From contig DASXCC010000034.1 in assembly GCA_036491415.1 (NCBI GenBank), positions 1 to 18,756 on the forward strand: a stretch of DNA of 18,756 nt. Reading direction: 5' to 3'. This DNA comes from JAICKN01 sp036491415 (GTDB taxonomy: Bacteria > Acidobacteriota > Terriglobia > Terriglobales > Acidobacteriaceae). Under the pieces are notes generated by a model. The model saw only the letters and a list, made by a program, of their open reading frames with translations, searched no databases and had not been told where the DNA came from. Of the stretch, positions 1-8,355 are shown one piece after another (position 1 is the stretch's first letter; each line of letters starts with the position of its first letter). The translations under genes and the position numbers were made by a program.

Positions 1-459
1 GAGGCGGTTGCCTGGATGATTGGGGAGCAATTAGAGAGAGAGATCTCGCAAAATCCTCCCCATGTGGCTACGCTGTCTTCCGATGTCGTGGTCATGGGAG
101 CGAAGATGCTCAAACTCGCTGTCGCCTTTGACGCATTGAGAATGCAGGCCATATCCAATGATGAAGCTATTGCGCGGCTTCGTTCCAGGCCGGCGGAGTT
201 CGAGGACAAACTTCTCGATGCCATGATGAGCCTGAAGGCGGAAGGTTCCAAAATGATTTCGCGCAAGATTTCCGTGACGAAGTTAACGCCCGGAATGATT
301 CTGCAACAAGAGATCAGAACCACGAATGGATTGTTGATCGTAGCCAAGGGTCAAGAAATAACTCGGCCTTTGGTCGCTCGCCTTCTGAATTTTTCAGAAG
401 CGGGAATGATCGAAGCCGAAATCCTGGCGCTAATTCCTGTCTACCTCTCAGCATCATAG
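1..459 (+). CDS. C-terminal part of an HD-type response regulator / phosphohydrolase (5' truncated)
   Basis: The frame is open from base 1 (E-A-V-A-W before the first Met at 16), so the gene begins outside the window. About 153 residues are visible. The first ~75 (GAKMLKLAVAFDALRMQ, then NDEAIARLRSR and EFEDKLLDAM) resemble the last helices of HD domains in RpfG-like response regulators. A C-terminal tail follows with LTPGMIL, the pattern EIRT-NGLLIVAKGQE, and VARLLNF, typical of the region after the HD domain in these proteins. The metal-binding H/HD residues and any receiver domain lie upstream and cannot be checked, so phosphodiesterase activity on c-di-GMP is inferred only. The gene converges with the GH116 gene; the 97 bp between them show no clear hairpin terminator. 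Confidence 0.6.
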   Translation, partial: EAVAWMIGEQLEREISQNPPHVATLSSDVVVMGAKMLKLAVAFDALRMQAISNDEAIARLRSRPAEFEDKLLDAMMSLKAEGSKMISRKISVTKLTPGMILQQEIRTTNGLLIVAKGQEITRPLVARLLNFSEAGMIEAEILALIPVYLSAS

Positions 460-556
460 CTGCGCCACTGATATCTTTCCTTTTAACATCCCTACAGGCC
501 CGGATACAGCCATTGAGTGTTTGCATAATCCGAATTCCACTCTCTTCGCCATAATT

Positions 557-3334
557 TTACCCAGATACCACGAGAATATTCGCGGGTGAAACTCGAATTC
601 CTTCGTTGCATGTAATGACAGCGTCTTTTCCGTCCGCACGGGCGCTACAGGGAATGGATCTATCGCCGAGCGTTATTTTTATGTTTTGAGCTTTTATTTT
701 TTGTACCGGGAATGTTTCTTGAGCCAATCGCAAACTACGAATTTCCAACGATCCTCGGACCGGTTCCAGTTGGATGCTTGGCCTGCCGTTCTTGCGGTGG
801 AGCTGAAAAGTTCCCCATCCGGTTGGTGCTGACCAGAAACAACGGAAATTTTCCTGATGCGAATTCCCTGGATAAGCCAGCGGCTTGATTTCAAGCTCGC
901 GGGTGAGGCCGTTGTAGAGAAATCCAGAAAGAATTGGAATGGACCCCCAACTTGCCATGGCCCTTGCATAGTGGCGTCCATATTCGGCTTCATTGTAGGG
1001 GTTTGCTTTTTCGCCGTCGTAGCGAGCGCGAATGTTCGCGATGCAATCCACGCCTTCGTGAACCATGCCGTACCGCAACATCAGCATGGCCACTGCATAT
1101 TCGCTGCCGGTAAAGTTTTCTGAATAATAAGGAAACGGAATTTCGGACCGCTCGCTTCTGGCGTAGTCGCACATCACAAGAATGCTTTCGTCGTTGACGG
1201 CAAAAGCCCGCTCGACGGAGGGCGAATCGTTCATGTTTTTCCGATAGTTGTATTTGTAAATGGAAGCAAGAGCGGTGCGGATATGGGCCTCGTCCAATAG
1301 TGGCCCGAGGCCTGCGATTGCGGCGATATATTGACCGAGCAGTTGATCAATCAAGCAGCCTTCGCCCGCCTGGAAATCCGGGTGCAAAGGGTCCTTCGCA
1401 CCTGAGCCCAGGCGAAGGCCGCTGGCAATCTCATTCATGGGAATGCCGCGAACCTTCTGGAAGTAATATTCGCCGTTGAAGAGATGAGCATCGGTCCATC
1501 GGCTGCCCTGGGCAAAAAGTTTTTTGCATTGCGCCGCAAAATCGGAGTCATTCAAAGAATCCGCCATTTCAGCGCATGCTCTGAGCGCGGCCAAATACCA
1601 GCTCTGGCACAGTGGATTTGGACCATAAAATTCGACGTCGTAAGTGTTGTGCTGCACGCCTTCCATTACGCCATCCTGATCGCCGTCCCAACTGCCGGGT
1701 CTCCATGCATAGGCGAGCGCACGTTTGACCGCGGGCCACAACTGGCGAAGCCAATCATTCTCGGCGCTCAACTTCCAGTCCAGATACAGCTTTACGATCT
1801 GCCCCATCTGTCCATCCGCCGCCGCTGCTCCCCAGTGTTCTTTTCCCAGCGGGAGTTTATGACGGAAGTCCATGTGTCCTTCTTCATTGGTTGCATATCC
1901 AAAGCTCGTGCTGCGGATGGAGCGAGCAAGCGAAGGAAACAGTAACTGCGTAGCGACTTCATAATTCCAAACGTGGGTGCAGGTTCCAAATCCCCATCCT
2001 CTGCCGTCGCCGCAGCCCTCGAAGCCATGAAAGCTTCCGTCGGCAATGCGAAAGCTGGTGTTGGAAACAAGCGTAGGAAGATTTGCCGTGGCTGCTTCGA
2101 TAACCGCGTGCGGCAATGTGGAAGACTGCAACGCATCCACGAAACCCTGCGTCCCGGATTCGATTTCCGCGAGATTTTTCTTCACATCGTTCGCGACGGC
2201 CCAAGCATCTGCGTAGCGCGTGCAATAGTAGTTGCCGAGAAGCGCGTTCTCTTCTCCTTTAGGCGCGTCCCAGCCGCAGCGCGCAGGAGTTCGATTGGGC
2301 ATGTGCCAGGAAATCAGAAAACGATACGTGCGGCTTTCGCCGGCAGGAATTGTTTGCCGAATAGAAACAAGACCAATCTTGGAAGGATGTTCTTGCGCCT
2401 CCCCGAGGTCACCAGCCTTCGAAAAAGAATCAAACCAGAATCGCTGCATGCCCATGTTCCAGCCGTTATCGGGGCCATTCGAAAGCGCGCTGATCTGGCC
2501 GTCCTGTTCCGCAATTGCCGCAAGAACAATCGATCCTTTCATCGGATGGTCCTGAGCCAGGGAAGGATCGGTCATTAAAATTCCGCGCAGGCCTTCTGCC
2601 GCGCACAATTCATTCTGTCTTTTATCGCTCTCGCCGATCGGATTCTCGAGGGCCCACGCAAGAACGACATCGGCTTTTTGATTGCCGGGATTGTGGACCG
2701 TATATCTGAGAATTGCCACAGGCAAGCCGGACAAATCGGCATCAAGAGGTTGGAAGGAAGAATAGGCATCCAATGAAACAGCTATGGGCAAAGACTCATC
2801 ATGAAATTCGATTTTTGCGGTGGGGAATGATCCGTGAAAAATTGCTTCTGCGAATCATGGCAAACCGGGAACATTGGCCGAGCCCAGATTGTCAGGCTTC
2901 AGATCGTAAGGAGGTAGGAAGCGACGCTCAAGTATGCGGCTTACCGGCGCATGATTGCCGACCCTGGCCCAGATCGCAGGGAAAGCATACTGAGGAGAAT
3001 TGCCGACGTCGGGACGATTAAAAATTTCCCAATCCATCAGGTTGCCGCGGCCGCCAAGGCCAATTCCGCCAGTCCCAATCCCGCCCAGCGGAAAAGAAAT
3101 ACGGGCAAGCTGACGCCCCGTGAATTTGCGGGGATATTGAATTTCCGTGGCAGTAGAGGCAGTTGTCGATTTGCTTTGCTGCTCGGTGATTTTTTCTGCG
3201 GGCTTTTTTGTTCTTGCTGTTTGCTCGATTGCCGCCGCGGTTTGGGCAATCGTCGATACAGGAATTGCCGCTGTGGCAACCCCTACCGTTCGCAGGAAAT
3301 CTCGTCTTGTCGGACTGCCTTTTTGTTTGCTCAT
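557..3334 (-). pseudogene. GH116-family (glucosylceramidase/beta-glucosidase-like) exported glycosidase, interrupted by an in-frame TGA
   Basis: One continuous frame of 926 codons contains a single internal TGA at codon 160 (2855-2857). Upstream, 159 residues carry a twin-arginine signal (RRDFLRTVGVATAA) and the N-terminal beta domain (FPLGGIGTGGIGLGGRGN, FLPPYDL). Right after the TGA the same frame continues with FAEAIFHGSFPTAKIEF and the rest of the enzyme. An annotation that ignores this would give two ORFs, 2855-3334 and about 557-2791. The catalytic (alpha/alpha)6 part has the family signatures FEGCGDGRGWGFGTCTHVWNYE (first 20 residues suffice for recognition) and DGVMEGVQHNTYD, whose Glu (codon ~558) corresponds to the GH116 nucleophile. 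Total length of ~925 residues is normal for the family. The start ATG overlaps the ribokinase stop (ATGA) and has AGAGGA upstream. It may be a recent nonsense mutation, a sequencing error or a readthrough case. The substrate is unknown; glucosides or glycolipids are family expectations. Confidence 0.82.
2855..2857 (-). other. Internal in-frame TGA stop in the GH116 gene
   Basis: Read on the minus strand, the codons run GTT CCC GGT TTG CCA TGA TTC GCA. Both flanks match the glycosidase family without any frame change. A single C-to-T change of a CGA arginine codon would explain it. I see no strong hairpin directly downstream of the kind expected for selenocysteine insertion. Confidence 0.85.
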
Positions 3335-4263
3335 GCATTCCTCTTGGCGCTGCGATTTCGCAGAAAAACTTCAACTTCCTTCGCGGTGGGCATGGAAGTT
3401 TGCGCCCCTGCCCGTGTTACGGAGATTGCAGCCACGGCATTGGCAAACTCAGCGCTTTCGTGTGCGGACTTTCCCCGCACTAAACCAACCGCGAATGCTC
3501 CATTGAACGCGTCTCCGGCTGCCGTAGTGTCAATCGCGTTTACCGAAAAACCTGGGACCATGACCGCTGTTTGATCCTTTTCCTTTAGCAATACGCCGCG
3601 CGATCCTAATTTAATCAGTAAATTCTGCACGCCCTTTGTTGCCAGCTTCTCGGCAATGCTTTTTTCGTTCAATGAATGGCTTGCTGCCTCCAGCGTATTC
3701 ATTTCGATTTCATTGGGAGTAATCCACGTGGAATTTTGCAGTAGTGAAGCGGGAAGAGGACGAGCAGGAGCGGGATCCAGCATAAACGGTATTTTGTGTT
3801 CACGGGCAAAGTTGGCGAGATGTTCGACAGTGTTGAGAGGAATTTCGAGCTGCGTCAGAATTATGCCTGCACCAAGTAAAACGTCGCGGTAGCGATCAAG
3901 GTCATTTGGCGCGAGCTCGCCATTAGCGCCAGGCACCACAACAATACTGTTTTCACCATTTTTATCAGTGACAATCAGGGCGACACCCGAGGCCCGGCGC
4001 ACTCGTTGAATGCAGCGAGTATCTACGCCTGCGGCTTTCAGCCCTTGCTCCAACTCCGATCCAAATACATCCTCACCGACTTTGCCGATCATGATGACAG
4101 GATGCCCGAGCCTGGCGACTGCAACCGCCTGGTTCGCCCCCTTACCGCCAAAATATGTGTTGAAGATTTTTCCGGAGACGGTTTCTCCCGGCGAAGGGAT
4201 GCGCTCGCTGTTGGCAACGAGATCTAAATTGATACTGCCGACAACAACAATCGGTTTCGTCAT
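3331..4263 (-). CDS. rbsK: Ribokinase (PfkB family carbohydrate kinase)
   Basis: The 310-residue product is the usual ribokinase length. The N-terminal VVVGSINLDLV strand, the substrate-binding FGGKGANQAVAVARLG motif (residues ~38-53) and the C-terminal DTTAAGDAFNGAF motif (245-257, with catalytic-base Asp251 and the anion hole) are all intact. The family transfers phosphate from ATP to the 5-OH of ribose in the cytoplasm; related members use other sugars or nucleosides, so ribose specificity is likely but not proven. It lies 11 bp after the transporter stop and its TGA overlaps the GH116 ATG, so transporter, kinase and glycosidase probably form one transcript with coupled translation of the last two. 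Confidence 0.88.
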   Translation of the reverse strand: MTKPIVVVGSINLDLVANSERIPSPGETVSGKIFNTYFGGKGANQAVAVARLGHPVIMIGKVGEDVFGSELEQGLKAAGVDTRCIQRVRRASGVALIVTDKNGENSIVVVPGANGELAPNDLDRYRDVLLGAGIILTQLEIPLNTVEHLANFAREHKIPFMLDPAPARPLPASLLQNSTWITPNEIEMNTLEAASHSLNEKSIAEKLATKGVQNLLIKLGSRGVLLKEKDQTAVMVPGFSVNAIDTTAAGDAFNGAFAVGLVRGKSAHESAEFANAVAAISVTRAGAQTSMPTAKEVEVFLRNRSAKRNA

Positions 4264-4274
4264 GGCTCAATCGT

Positions 4275-5270
4275 TCAACGGGAAACAATGGGCGCGATGG
4301 CAATAGCGCCAAGCCCACATGCAAAAAATACAAACATCAGCGGGATGAGTTTGCGGGAGGCCTGAGGCGCGTTCGCGAATTCCCGCCAGATGAAGACTCC
4401 CCAGATCGCCGAGACCATTGTCGCGCCCTGACCAATCGCATAAGAAATTGCCGGCCCGACGATTTGCGCATGCGAAGCCACAAAACTGAAGACGGCTCCA
4501 GTACACCAAATCATTCCGCCGATTACGCCCCAGATGTGCCAGGAAATTTTGCTTTGCGCGTATTGCTTCATGTTTACCGAATGGCCTCCGGTAAGCGGAT
4601 GTCGCATGAGAAGGTAATTTACCGGAATTGCGCAAAGGGCTGTTCCACAAGCGAAGAAGAAAGCTACTGCGTAGGGACCGAGCGAGTTCGATCCGGTCGT
4701 TGCCTTGGTGACAAGCGGATAAAAAATTCCCATCAGAATGCCGCAGGCAATGCTGATTTGAATACCGCGACCGCTAAGACTGCGATGCTCCGCTTCGCGC
4801 CTGCGGTAGGCCAAAGCATCGAACAGAATTGCAAGGACAACGAGGAAGACGCCACCAAATAAAAGAAGCGCATTGCCTTTGGGGGCCAGCGCGTAATTCA
4901 AAAGAACACCAACGACCAGCGCCAGTCCGATACCGACAGGAAAGGCAACAGCCAGTCCGGCAATATCAATCGCGGCCACCAGCAGCAAATTAGCAAGATT
5001 GAAAACCGCGCCGCCCGCGAACGCAAACGATTTATGAGCAGCATCGGCTTGCAGGAGGTTATGAATAAAGGAGAGTTGGCCGCCACCGAGACTTCCCAGG
5101 GTCAATCCCCAACCAACACTGCCCAGGACGATGCCGATAATGTAATCCCAATAAAATAGTTGGAAGGCATAGCCGGGTGTGAGTTTTATGGTGTTGGCCC
5201 ACGATCCCCAACAAATCATGCTGGTCAACATAAAAGCTAAAGCTGCCGCGTAAGCTTCTGGTTGGTACAT
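4275..5270 (-). CDS. GRP/ureide-permease-like sugar or nucleoside transporter (DMT superfamily)
   Basis: The 331-residue, very hydrophobic protein has about ten predicted membrane helices. The N-terminal motif ICWGSWANTIKLT in the first helix resembles the CWGSW-NT-KL signature of the plant ureide permease family and its bacterial relatives. The glycine-rich AFPVGIGLALVVGVLLNY segment and the late GPAISYAIGQGATMVSAIWGVF segment resemble glucose/ribose porters. It probably imports a small polar solute across the inner membrane. Being first in the unit with ribokinase, ribose or a nucleoside is a reasonable guess. The start ATG has GGGGACC just upstream. A 21-bp inverted repeat sits 31-51 bp before the start. 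Confidence 0.75.
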   Translation of the reverse strand: MYQPEAYAAALAFMLTSMICWGSWANTIKLTPGYAFQLFYWDYIIGIVLGSVGWGLTLGSLGGGQLSFIHNLLQADAAHKSFAFAGGAVFNLANLLLVAAIDIAGLAVAFPVGIGLALVVGVLLNYALAPKGNALLLFGGVFLVVLAILFDALAYRRREAEHRSLSGRGIQISIACGILMGIFYPLVTKATTGSNSLGPYAVAFFFACGTALCAIPVNYLLMRHPLTGGHSVNMKQYAQSKISWHIWGVIGGMIWCTGAVFSFVASHAQIVGPAISYAIGQGATMVSAIWGVFIWREFANAPQASRKLIPLMFVFFACGLGAIAIAPIVSR

Positions 5271-5300
5271 GGATGGTCCCCGAGTATTCAGGCGGAGTTA

Positions 5301-5321
5301 CGTTCAAACCTAATCTGAACG
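5301..5321. promoter_or_regulatory. Inverted repeat upstream of the sugar transporter (candidate operator)
   Basis: CGTTCA (5301-5306) and TGAACG (5316-5321) are perfect 6-bp arms around a 9-bp spacer, 31-51 bp upstream of the transporter ATG. The 151-bp gap 5271-5421 holds no gene. A local sugar-responsive repressor could bind here, but no regulator gene is adjacent and the arms are short. Confidence 0.35.
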
Positions 5322-5421
5322 GAAATGCAGCGCTGAATCGCGGGCGCTAGCTTACAGGATGGATAGAAGAAAAGAAACTTTCAAAATCCCCATGACGACC
5401 GCTTACCGCGAATTTTTAAAG

Positions 5422-6060
5422 TTACGGTTGTACGGGGCTGGCTGGCGTGGGATTGCTGGGGCCGCCTTGCAGCAGCCAGATCAGAAGTCCCGCGCCGACG
5501 ACGCCTCCGGCAACTTTCGCTTCCGTGGTATCGAGGAGAGGACCTTTTGCATCAGGAGGTGCGGCTCCGCATTTGGTGCGATCGTCGCGTTTTCCTTCTT
5601 TTCCTTCGGCGAGGCTTCGATGGCCGCGGCAATCTTTAATAATTAAGTCGCCTTTTTGGGCGATGACTTCGAGCCGGTGATTCACGTCTCTGATCTGAAA
5701 CTGGGTCGGACTCACATCGGCGGGCATGATGAGGACATCGCCTGCGTGGATCTCGATCTGTGCACTGTTGTCCATCACCATCAAGCTTCCCTGGTTGAGT
5801 TCTACGAAGTCGGCGCCGACTTTGATGAGGGTATCTTCGTCAACCGCGACGTCGGCTCCAAGATAGGCGACACGCGCATGGTTCTTGGCTGTCTGCACCG
5901 TGTCATTGGGAAAAACCGCTGCGGAACTGGTTGTGACTTCTTTTCCATTCACGACAGCAGAATTGCTGAGGTACAACATCATGCCTTTCGGCGTGTCCGC
6001 CATCAGGCAGAGAGGAATGAATGCAGAACAGGCCAATGCAGTTCGTAGTAAGTACTTCAT
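5422..6060 (-). CDS. FecR-like exported protein with C-terminal hydrophobic segment
   Basis: With the ATG at 6060 the product has 212 residues and begins with a signal peptide (MKYLLRTALACSAFIPLCLMA). An upstream in-frame ATG at 6075 exists, but only the 6060 start has a purine-rich GGGGGTCC before it. The middle (AAVFPNDTVQTAKNHARVAYLG, then DTLIKVGADFVELNQGSLMVM and IEIHAGDVLIMP) has the repeated short strands and 'G..A.V...' pattern of FecR domains. A Lys/Asp-rich linker leads to a hydrophobic stretch (AGGVVGAGLLIWLLQGG) and a Pro-rich tail. Many stand-alone FecR-domain proteins have no known role, and no partner sigma factor is seen here. Secretion or membrane attachment is well supported; function is not. 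Confidence 0.65.
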   Translation of the reverse strand: MKYLLRTALACSAFIPLCLMADTPKGMMLYLSNSAVVNGKEVTTSSAAVFPNDTVQTAKNHARVAYLGADVAVDEDTLIKVGADFVELNQGSLMVMDNSAQIEIHAGDVLIMPADVSPTQFQIRDVNHRLEVIAQKGDLIIKDCRGHRSLAEGKEGKRDDRTKCGAAPPDAKGPLLDTTEAKVAGGVVGAGLLIWLLQGGPSNPTPASPVQP

Positions 6061-6072
6061 AAGACGGACCCC

Positions 6073-6087
6073 CACTCATAATGAGTG
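6073..6087. promoter_or_regulatory. Perfect 7-bp palindrome immediately upstream of the FecR-like gene
   Basis: CACTCAT and ATGAGTG flank a single central base, 13-27 bp upstream of the 6060 start. It could be an operator or a 5' leader structure that partly covers the ribosome-binding region. No T-run follows, so it is not a terminator. Confidence 0.4.
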
Positions 6088-6106
6088 TGAGGTCGCCGCC
6101 CTGAAT

Positions 6107-6127
6107 TTGCATCATCAAATGATGCAA
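6107..6127. promoter_or_regulatory. Perfect 9-bp inverted repeat with 3-bp spacer between the barrel and FecR-like genes
   Basis: TTGCATCAT (6107-6115) and ATGATGCAA (6119-6127) are exact complements. The repeat lies between the end of the outer-membrane protein gene (6180) and the FecR-like start. It is AT-rich with no U-tract on the minus strand, which argues against an intrinsic terminator and for a protein-binding site. Confidence 0.45.
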
Positions 6128-6179
6128 CGAGTTTTCTTTCTTGATTCCCGGAAAACGGATCGATTCCGCGAAAATAAGG

Positions 6180-6782
6180 TTAAAAGCGATACATCACTGT
6201 GAATCGCGATTCAGTTCCGAAAAAGCTTCCTGTCCCCGGCGTTAAGTAATAACGATAAGCGCCGATAGTTTCGCGATAAATCCAGTGAGAATGCGAACGC
6301 GGTGAAGGCACATATATGTTGAATTCAGGCCCTTGCACGCCGTTGTAATGATCAGTGCCGGCGAACACATACTCGGCCTGCGCGCGAATGGAGAAGTTCT
6401 CAAAGTAGTGATCGTAGCCGCCGCCTGCGCGCGGATGCCAGGTGTTCTTCGCGTAAGGAACGGTCCAGAGCGCGCTGTAGCTGATGCCGCCGCCGAAGAA
6501 CGTATGTTCAGTGGGACGGAAAAAAGCGATGGCCCGCGCTCGTGCTGTCCACCCGGTGCCGGAATCGATTTTGTGCGAATCGTCCGCGAAACTTTCGAAT
6601 GTGGCCAGGAAATGGTTGGTTTCTGTCTGCAAACCGCCGCCGCCGATAACGGCAGTCGGGTTGTAGCCCATGTTCTGCGTCAGGTTCAGTCCGCCCATAA
6701 GATAAGGACTGAAAACCTGCGAATGGGCAGGGGCTATAAATAATGTTGCGACGATGGCTGTGGCGAGCAGAATTTTCCGCAC
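6180..6782 (-). CDS. Outer-membrane beta-barrel protein, unknown function
   Basis: The 200-residue product starts at GTG (6782), with GGGGAG nine bases upstream. It has a clear signal peptide (MRKILLATAIVATLFIAPAHS-Q). The mature part alternates polar and aromatic residues in short strands rich in Gly and Tyr (GGGYDHYF, SIRAQAEYVFAG) and ends in Y-R-F, the C-terminal aromatic expected of proteins assembled by the BAM machinery. The size suits an 8-strand barrel of the OmpA/OmpW-like kind. I cannot assign a named family. A sequence with a perfect GCCGATAA box lies 22 bp upstream, so it may be co-expressed with late flagellar genes. Confidence 0.7.
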   Translation of the reverse strand: MRKILLATAIVATLFIAPAHSQVFSPYLMGGLNLTQNMGYNPTAVIGGGGLQTETNHFLATFESFADDSHKIDSGTGWTARARAIAFFRPTEHTFFGGGISYSALWTVPYAKNTWHPRAGGGYDHYFENFSIRAQAEYVFAGTDHYNGVQGPEFNIYVPSPRSHSHWIYRETIGAYRYYLTPGTGSFFGTESRFTVMYRF

Positions 6783-6803
6783 GTTGGAGGTCTCCCCGCC
6801 TGC

Positions 6804-6832
6804 TTATCGGCACTCAAGGATGGATCGCTTTA
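6804..6832 (-). promoter_or_regulatory. Candidate sigma-28 (FliA) promoter for the outer-membrane protein gene
   Basis: On the minus strand TAAA (6832-6829) is followed after 17 bp by GCCGATAA (6811-6804), a full match to the FliA -10 consensus. The spacing is two bases longer than the enterobacterial TAAA-N15-GCCGATAA. The predicted start lies near 6797, giving a very short leader. FlgM is encoded in the same window, which supports sigma-28 being present. Confidence 0.5.
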
Positions 6833-6956
6833 GGAGTTTTGAGGAGAAGAGGAAAACCTAAGTACTAGGAACTCTCAGAAATATTCAGGGATGCAAAAGG
6901 GGAATAAAACCATTTGCGCAAAATGAGGGACTGCGCAAGTTTCTGAAGATGGCGGG

Positions 6957-7859
6957 TTATTTCTTCGAATACTCAACGCCGTATTCGCACATACCATTCG
7001 CTCCAGCGCGCTTCCATGCGACGCGTCCGGCCACGAAAATATTCGCGCTGCCCGGAATATAAGGAACGGCCACGCGCACCCATGTATCCAGCATATATTC
7101 CTGGGTGCTTTTGAATCCCAATCCTCCGCGCGAGATATCGAGCACCTGTGTGACGTCGGCATGTTCTCCAGGGCGGCAGACGCAAGCCGAGGTCTTCATT
7201 TTTACGCGATGCTGTTTGCGGCGTTCTTCTCCAGTTGCAGCCGGCCGCACGGCGGCGCCGGCAACTGGTTTTTCCACTTCGTTCCAGAAAGTAGCGGTCG
7301 CACAGTTGGAGCAGTTGCGACCGATGCGGTGATTGATCTCCAACACGCTGCACTGGATCTCATCGAGCGTGACATCGTCTTCTATTTTGCAGCTTTCGCA
7401 GTACAGCAAAGAACTGCCGAAGGCGTTTGCATCCGCTTCGGGAGGAAATACCACATTCCACATCTGTTGATTGGCAACTTCGGAGAGTGCTACGGCGTAG
7501 AGATATCCAGAGTCGCGGACGTTGATGTCGCGGATGCCGATTTGTCCGACGGCATAAGCCACGGACTGACGGCCATTCCGTTTTAGCAAAATCTGTTGAT
7601 CGGGACCGAGCTGGCGATTGATGACGATGTTCGCGCCATGACAGCTGACTTGTTCCGTAGATACGACGTCGCTAAATTCATTCCCATGCAAATCCGTTCC
7701 GCTAACTTCCACCGGCAATGCAATCGAGATGCGGAATTTTCGTGCCGCCGCCACCGGGGCGATTGCGATCTCAGGGAGACTTGGGGGTGTAGTCAGAAGG
7801 CCGACCGCTGCGATTGGCGTAGGGATGTTTTTTACAGGTACTGCATTCATCGTTGCCAT
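6957..7859 (-). CDS. Double PilZ-type c-di-GMP-binding protein with a central Cys-rich (zinc-ribbon-like) insert
   Basis: The 300-residue product uses the ATG at 7859, which has AAGGAC seven bases upstream. Upstream in-frame starts at 7895 (ATG) and 7904 (TTG) have no ribosome-binding site. Residues ~40-125 look like a degenerate PilZ fold (ARKFRISIALPVEVSG, then AVGQIGIRDINV). Residues 154-186 carry CESC and CSNC pairs plus Cys170, suggesting a zinc ribbon. Residues ~211-298 form a canonical PilZ domain with R214-x3-R218 and the D241-x-S-x-x-G246 loop, the residues that grip c-di-GMP. No signal peptide or membrane segment is present. It is likely a cytoplasmic c-di-GMP effector; its target is unknown. 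Confidence 0.8.
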   Translation of the reverse strand: MATMNAVPVKNIPTPIAAVGLLTTPPSLPEIAIAPVAAARKFRISIALPVEVSGTDLHGNEFSDVVSTEQVSCHGANIVINRQLGPDQQILLKRNGRQSVAYAVGQIGIRDINVRDSGYLYAVALSEVANQQMWNVVFPPEADANAFGSSLLYCESCKIEDDVTLDEIQCSVLEINHRIGRNCSNCATATFWNEVEKPVAGAAVRPAATGEERRKQHRVKMKTSACVCRPGEHADVTQVLDISRGGLGFKSTQEYMLDTWVRVAVPYIPGSANIFVAGRVAWKRAGANGMCEYGVEYSKK

Positions 7860-8119
7860 GGATAAGTCCTTGTTGCGTACGAGTTGGTTATCCATCGGCA
7901 ACAAGCATTCGGGAATATGGTGGTCAAGGGAAATTGCACATAACCGTCGTAACTGAAGAAATCCAACTAAATGGAGGGTGGGGATTTTTTGTGACGGGGG
8001 CTAAGGCATAGAAATCAAGCGGGTTAAGATTTTGCCGTAAAAATGAAGTTTTTATTAAAAAGTGCCGATCATCTATTCGGTATTTTCGGAAGGGATAAAA
8101 TTGTTTCCAGGAACCAAGT
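7860..8119. other. 260-bp AT-rich divergent intergenic region
   Basis: This gap separates the double PilZ gene (-) from the small ORF (+). It contains one sigma-28-like site (8044-8071). I saw no clear sigma-70 promoter, riboswitch, tRNA or repeat in it. Confidence 0.5.
8044..8071 (+). promoter_or_regulatory. Candidate sigma-28-like promoter before the small ORF
   Basis: TGAAGTTT (8044-8051), a 12-bp spacer and GCCGATCA (8064-8071) match TAAAGTTT-N11-GCCGATAA at 14 of 16 positions, with one extra spacer base. It is 48 bp upstream of the ATG at 8120. Confidence 0.4.
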
Positions 8120-8308
8120 ATGGGCGACTTCAGCACAGAACGGCTTGGTGGTCTTTCGCGCACGAGTGATGCGCTAGGACAACGCCCCCGTCCGGAACAG
8201 GACCGCAAAGAAAAGAAGCGTCCAGCACTTCCGCCCGCCCCGCCGGCGCATCCCAATATAGTTCCTGATACAGACGAACCCGACCACGAGCTCGACGAGC
8301 TTGCTTAA
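8120..8308 (+). CDS. Small charged, proline-rich hypothetical protein
   Basis: A 62-residue ORF starts at ATG with AGGA about ten bases upstream and ends with an acidic tail (PDHELDELA). The middle is rich in Arg/Lys and Pro (RPRPEQDRKEKKRPALPPAPPAHP). It has no signal peptide or membrane helix and I recognise no family. Support comes from its position in an otherwise empty gap, a plausible ribosome-binding site and a sigma-28-like box upstream. The composition is also compatible with a chance ORF, and minus-strand ORFs overlap it. Confidence 0.45.
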   Translation: MGDFSTERLGGLSRTSDALGQRPRPEQDRKEKKRPALPPAPPAHPNIVPDTDEPDHELDELA

Positions 8309-8355
8309 ATTTCTTCGAATCCAATTCTTGTGAATCTTGCAAGGGAGCGAACTGC

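Noticed and set aside
1484..2578. Long plus-strand ORFs antisense to the GH116 gene
   Set aside because: They show no family signatures, and the minus-strand frame has clear catalytic motifs; they are shadows of that coding sequence.
6642..6649. GCCGATAA on the plus strand
   Set aside because: It lies inside the outer-membrane protein gene on the opposite strand with no plus-strand gene behind it. It shows that the box can occur by chance, which tempers the sigma-28 claims.
8309..8355. Possible terminator between the small ORF and the EAL-HDOD gene (CTTGC...GCAAG)
   Set aside because: Arms of five bases are separated by more than 30 and no T-run follows.
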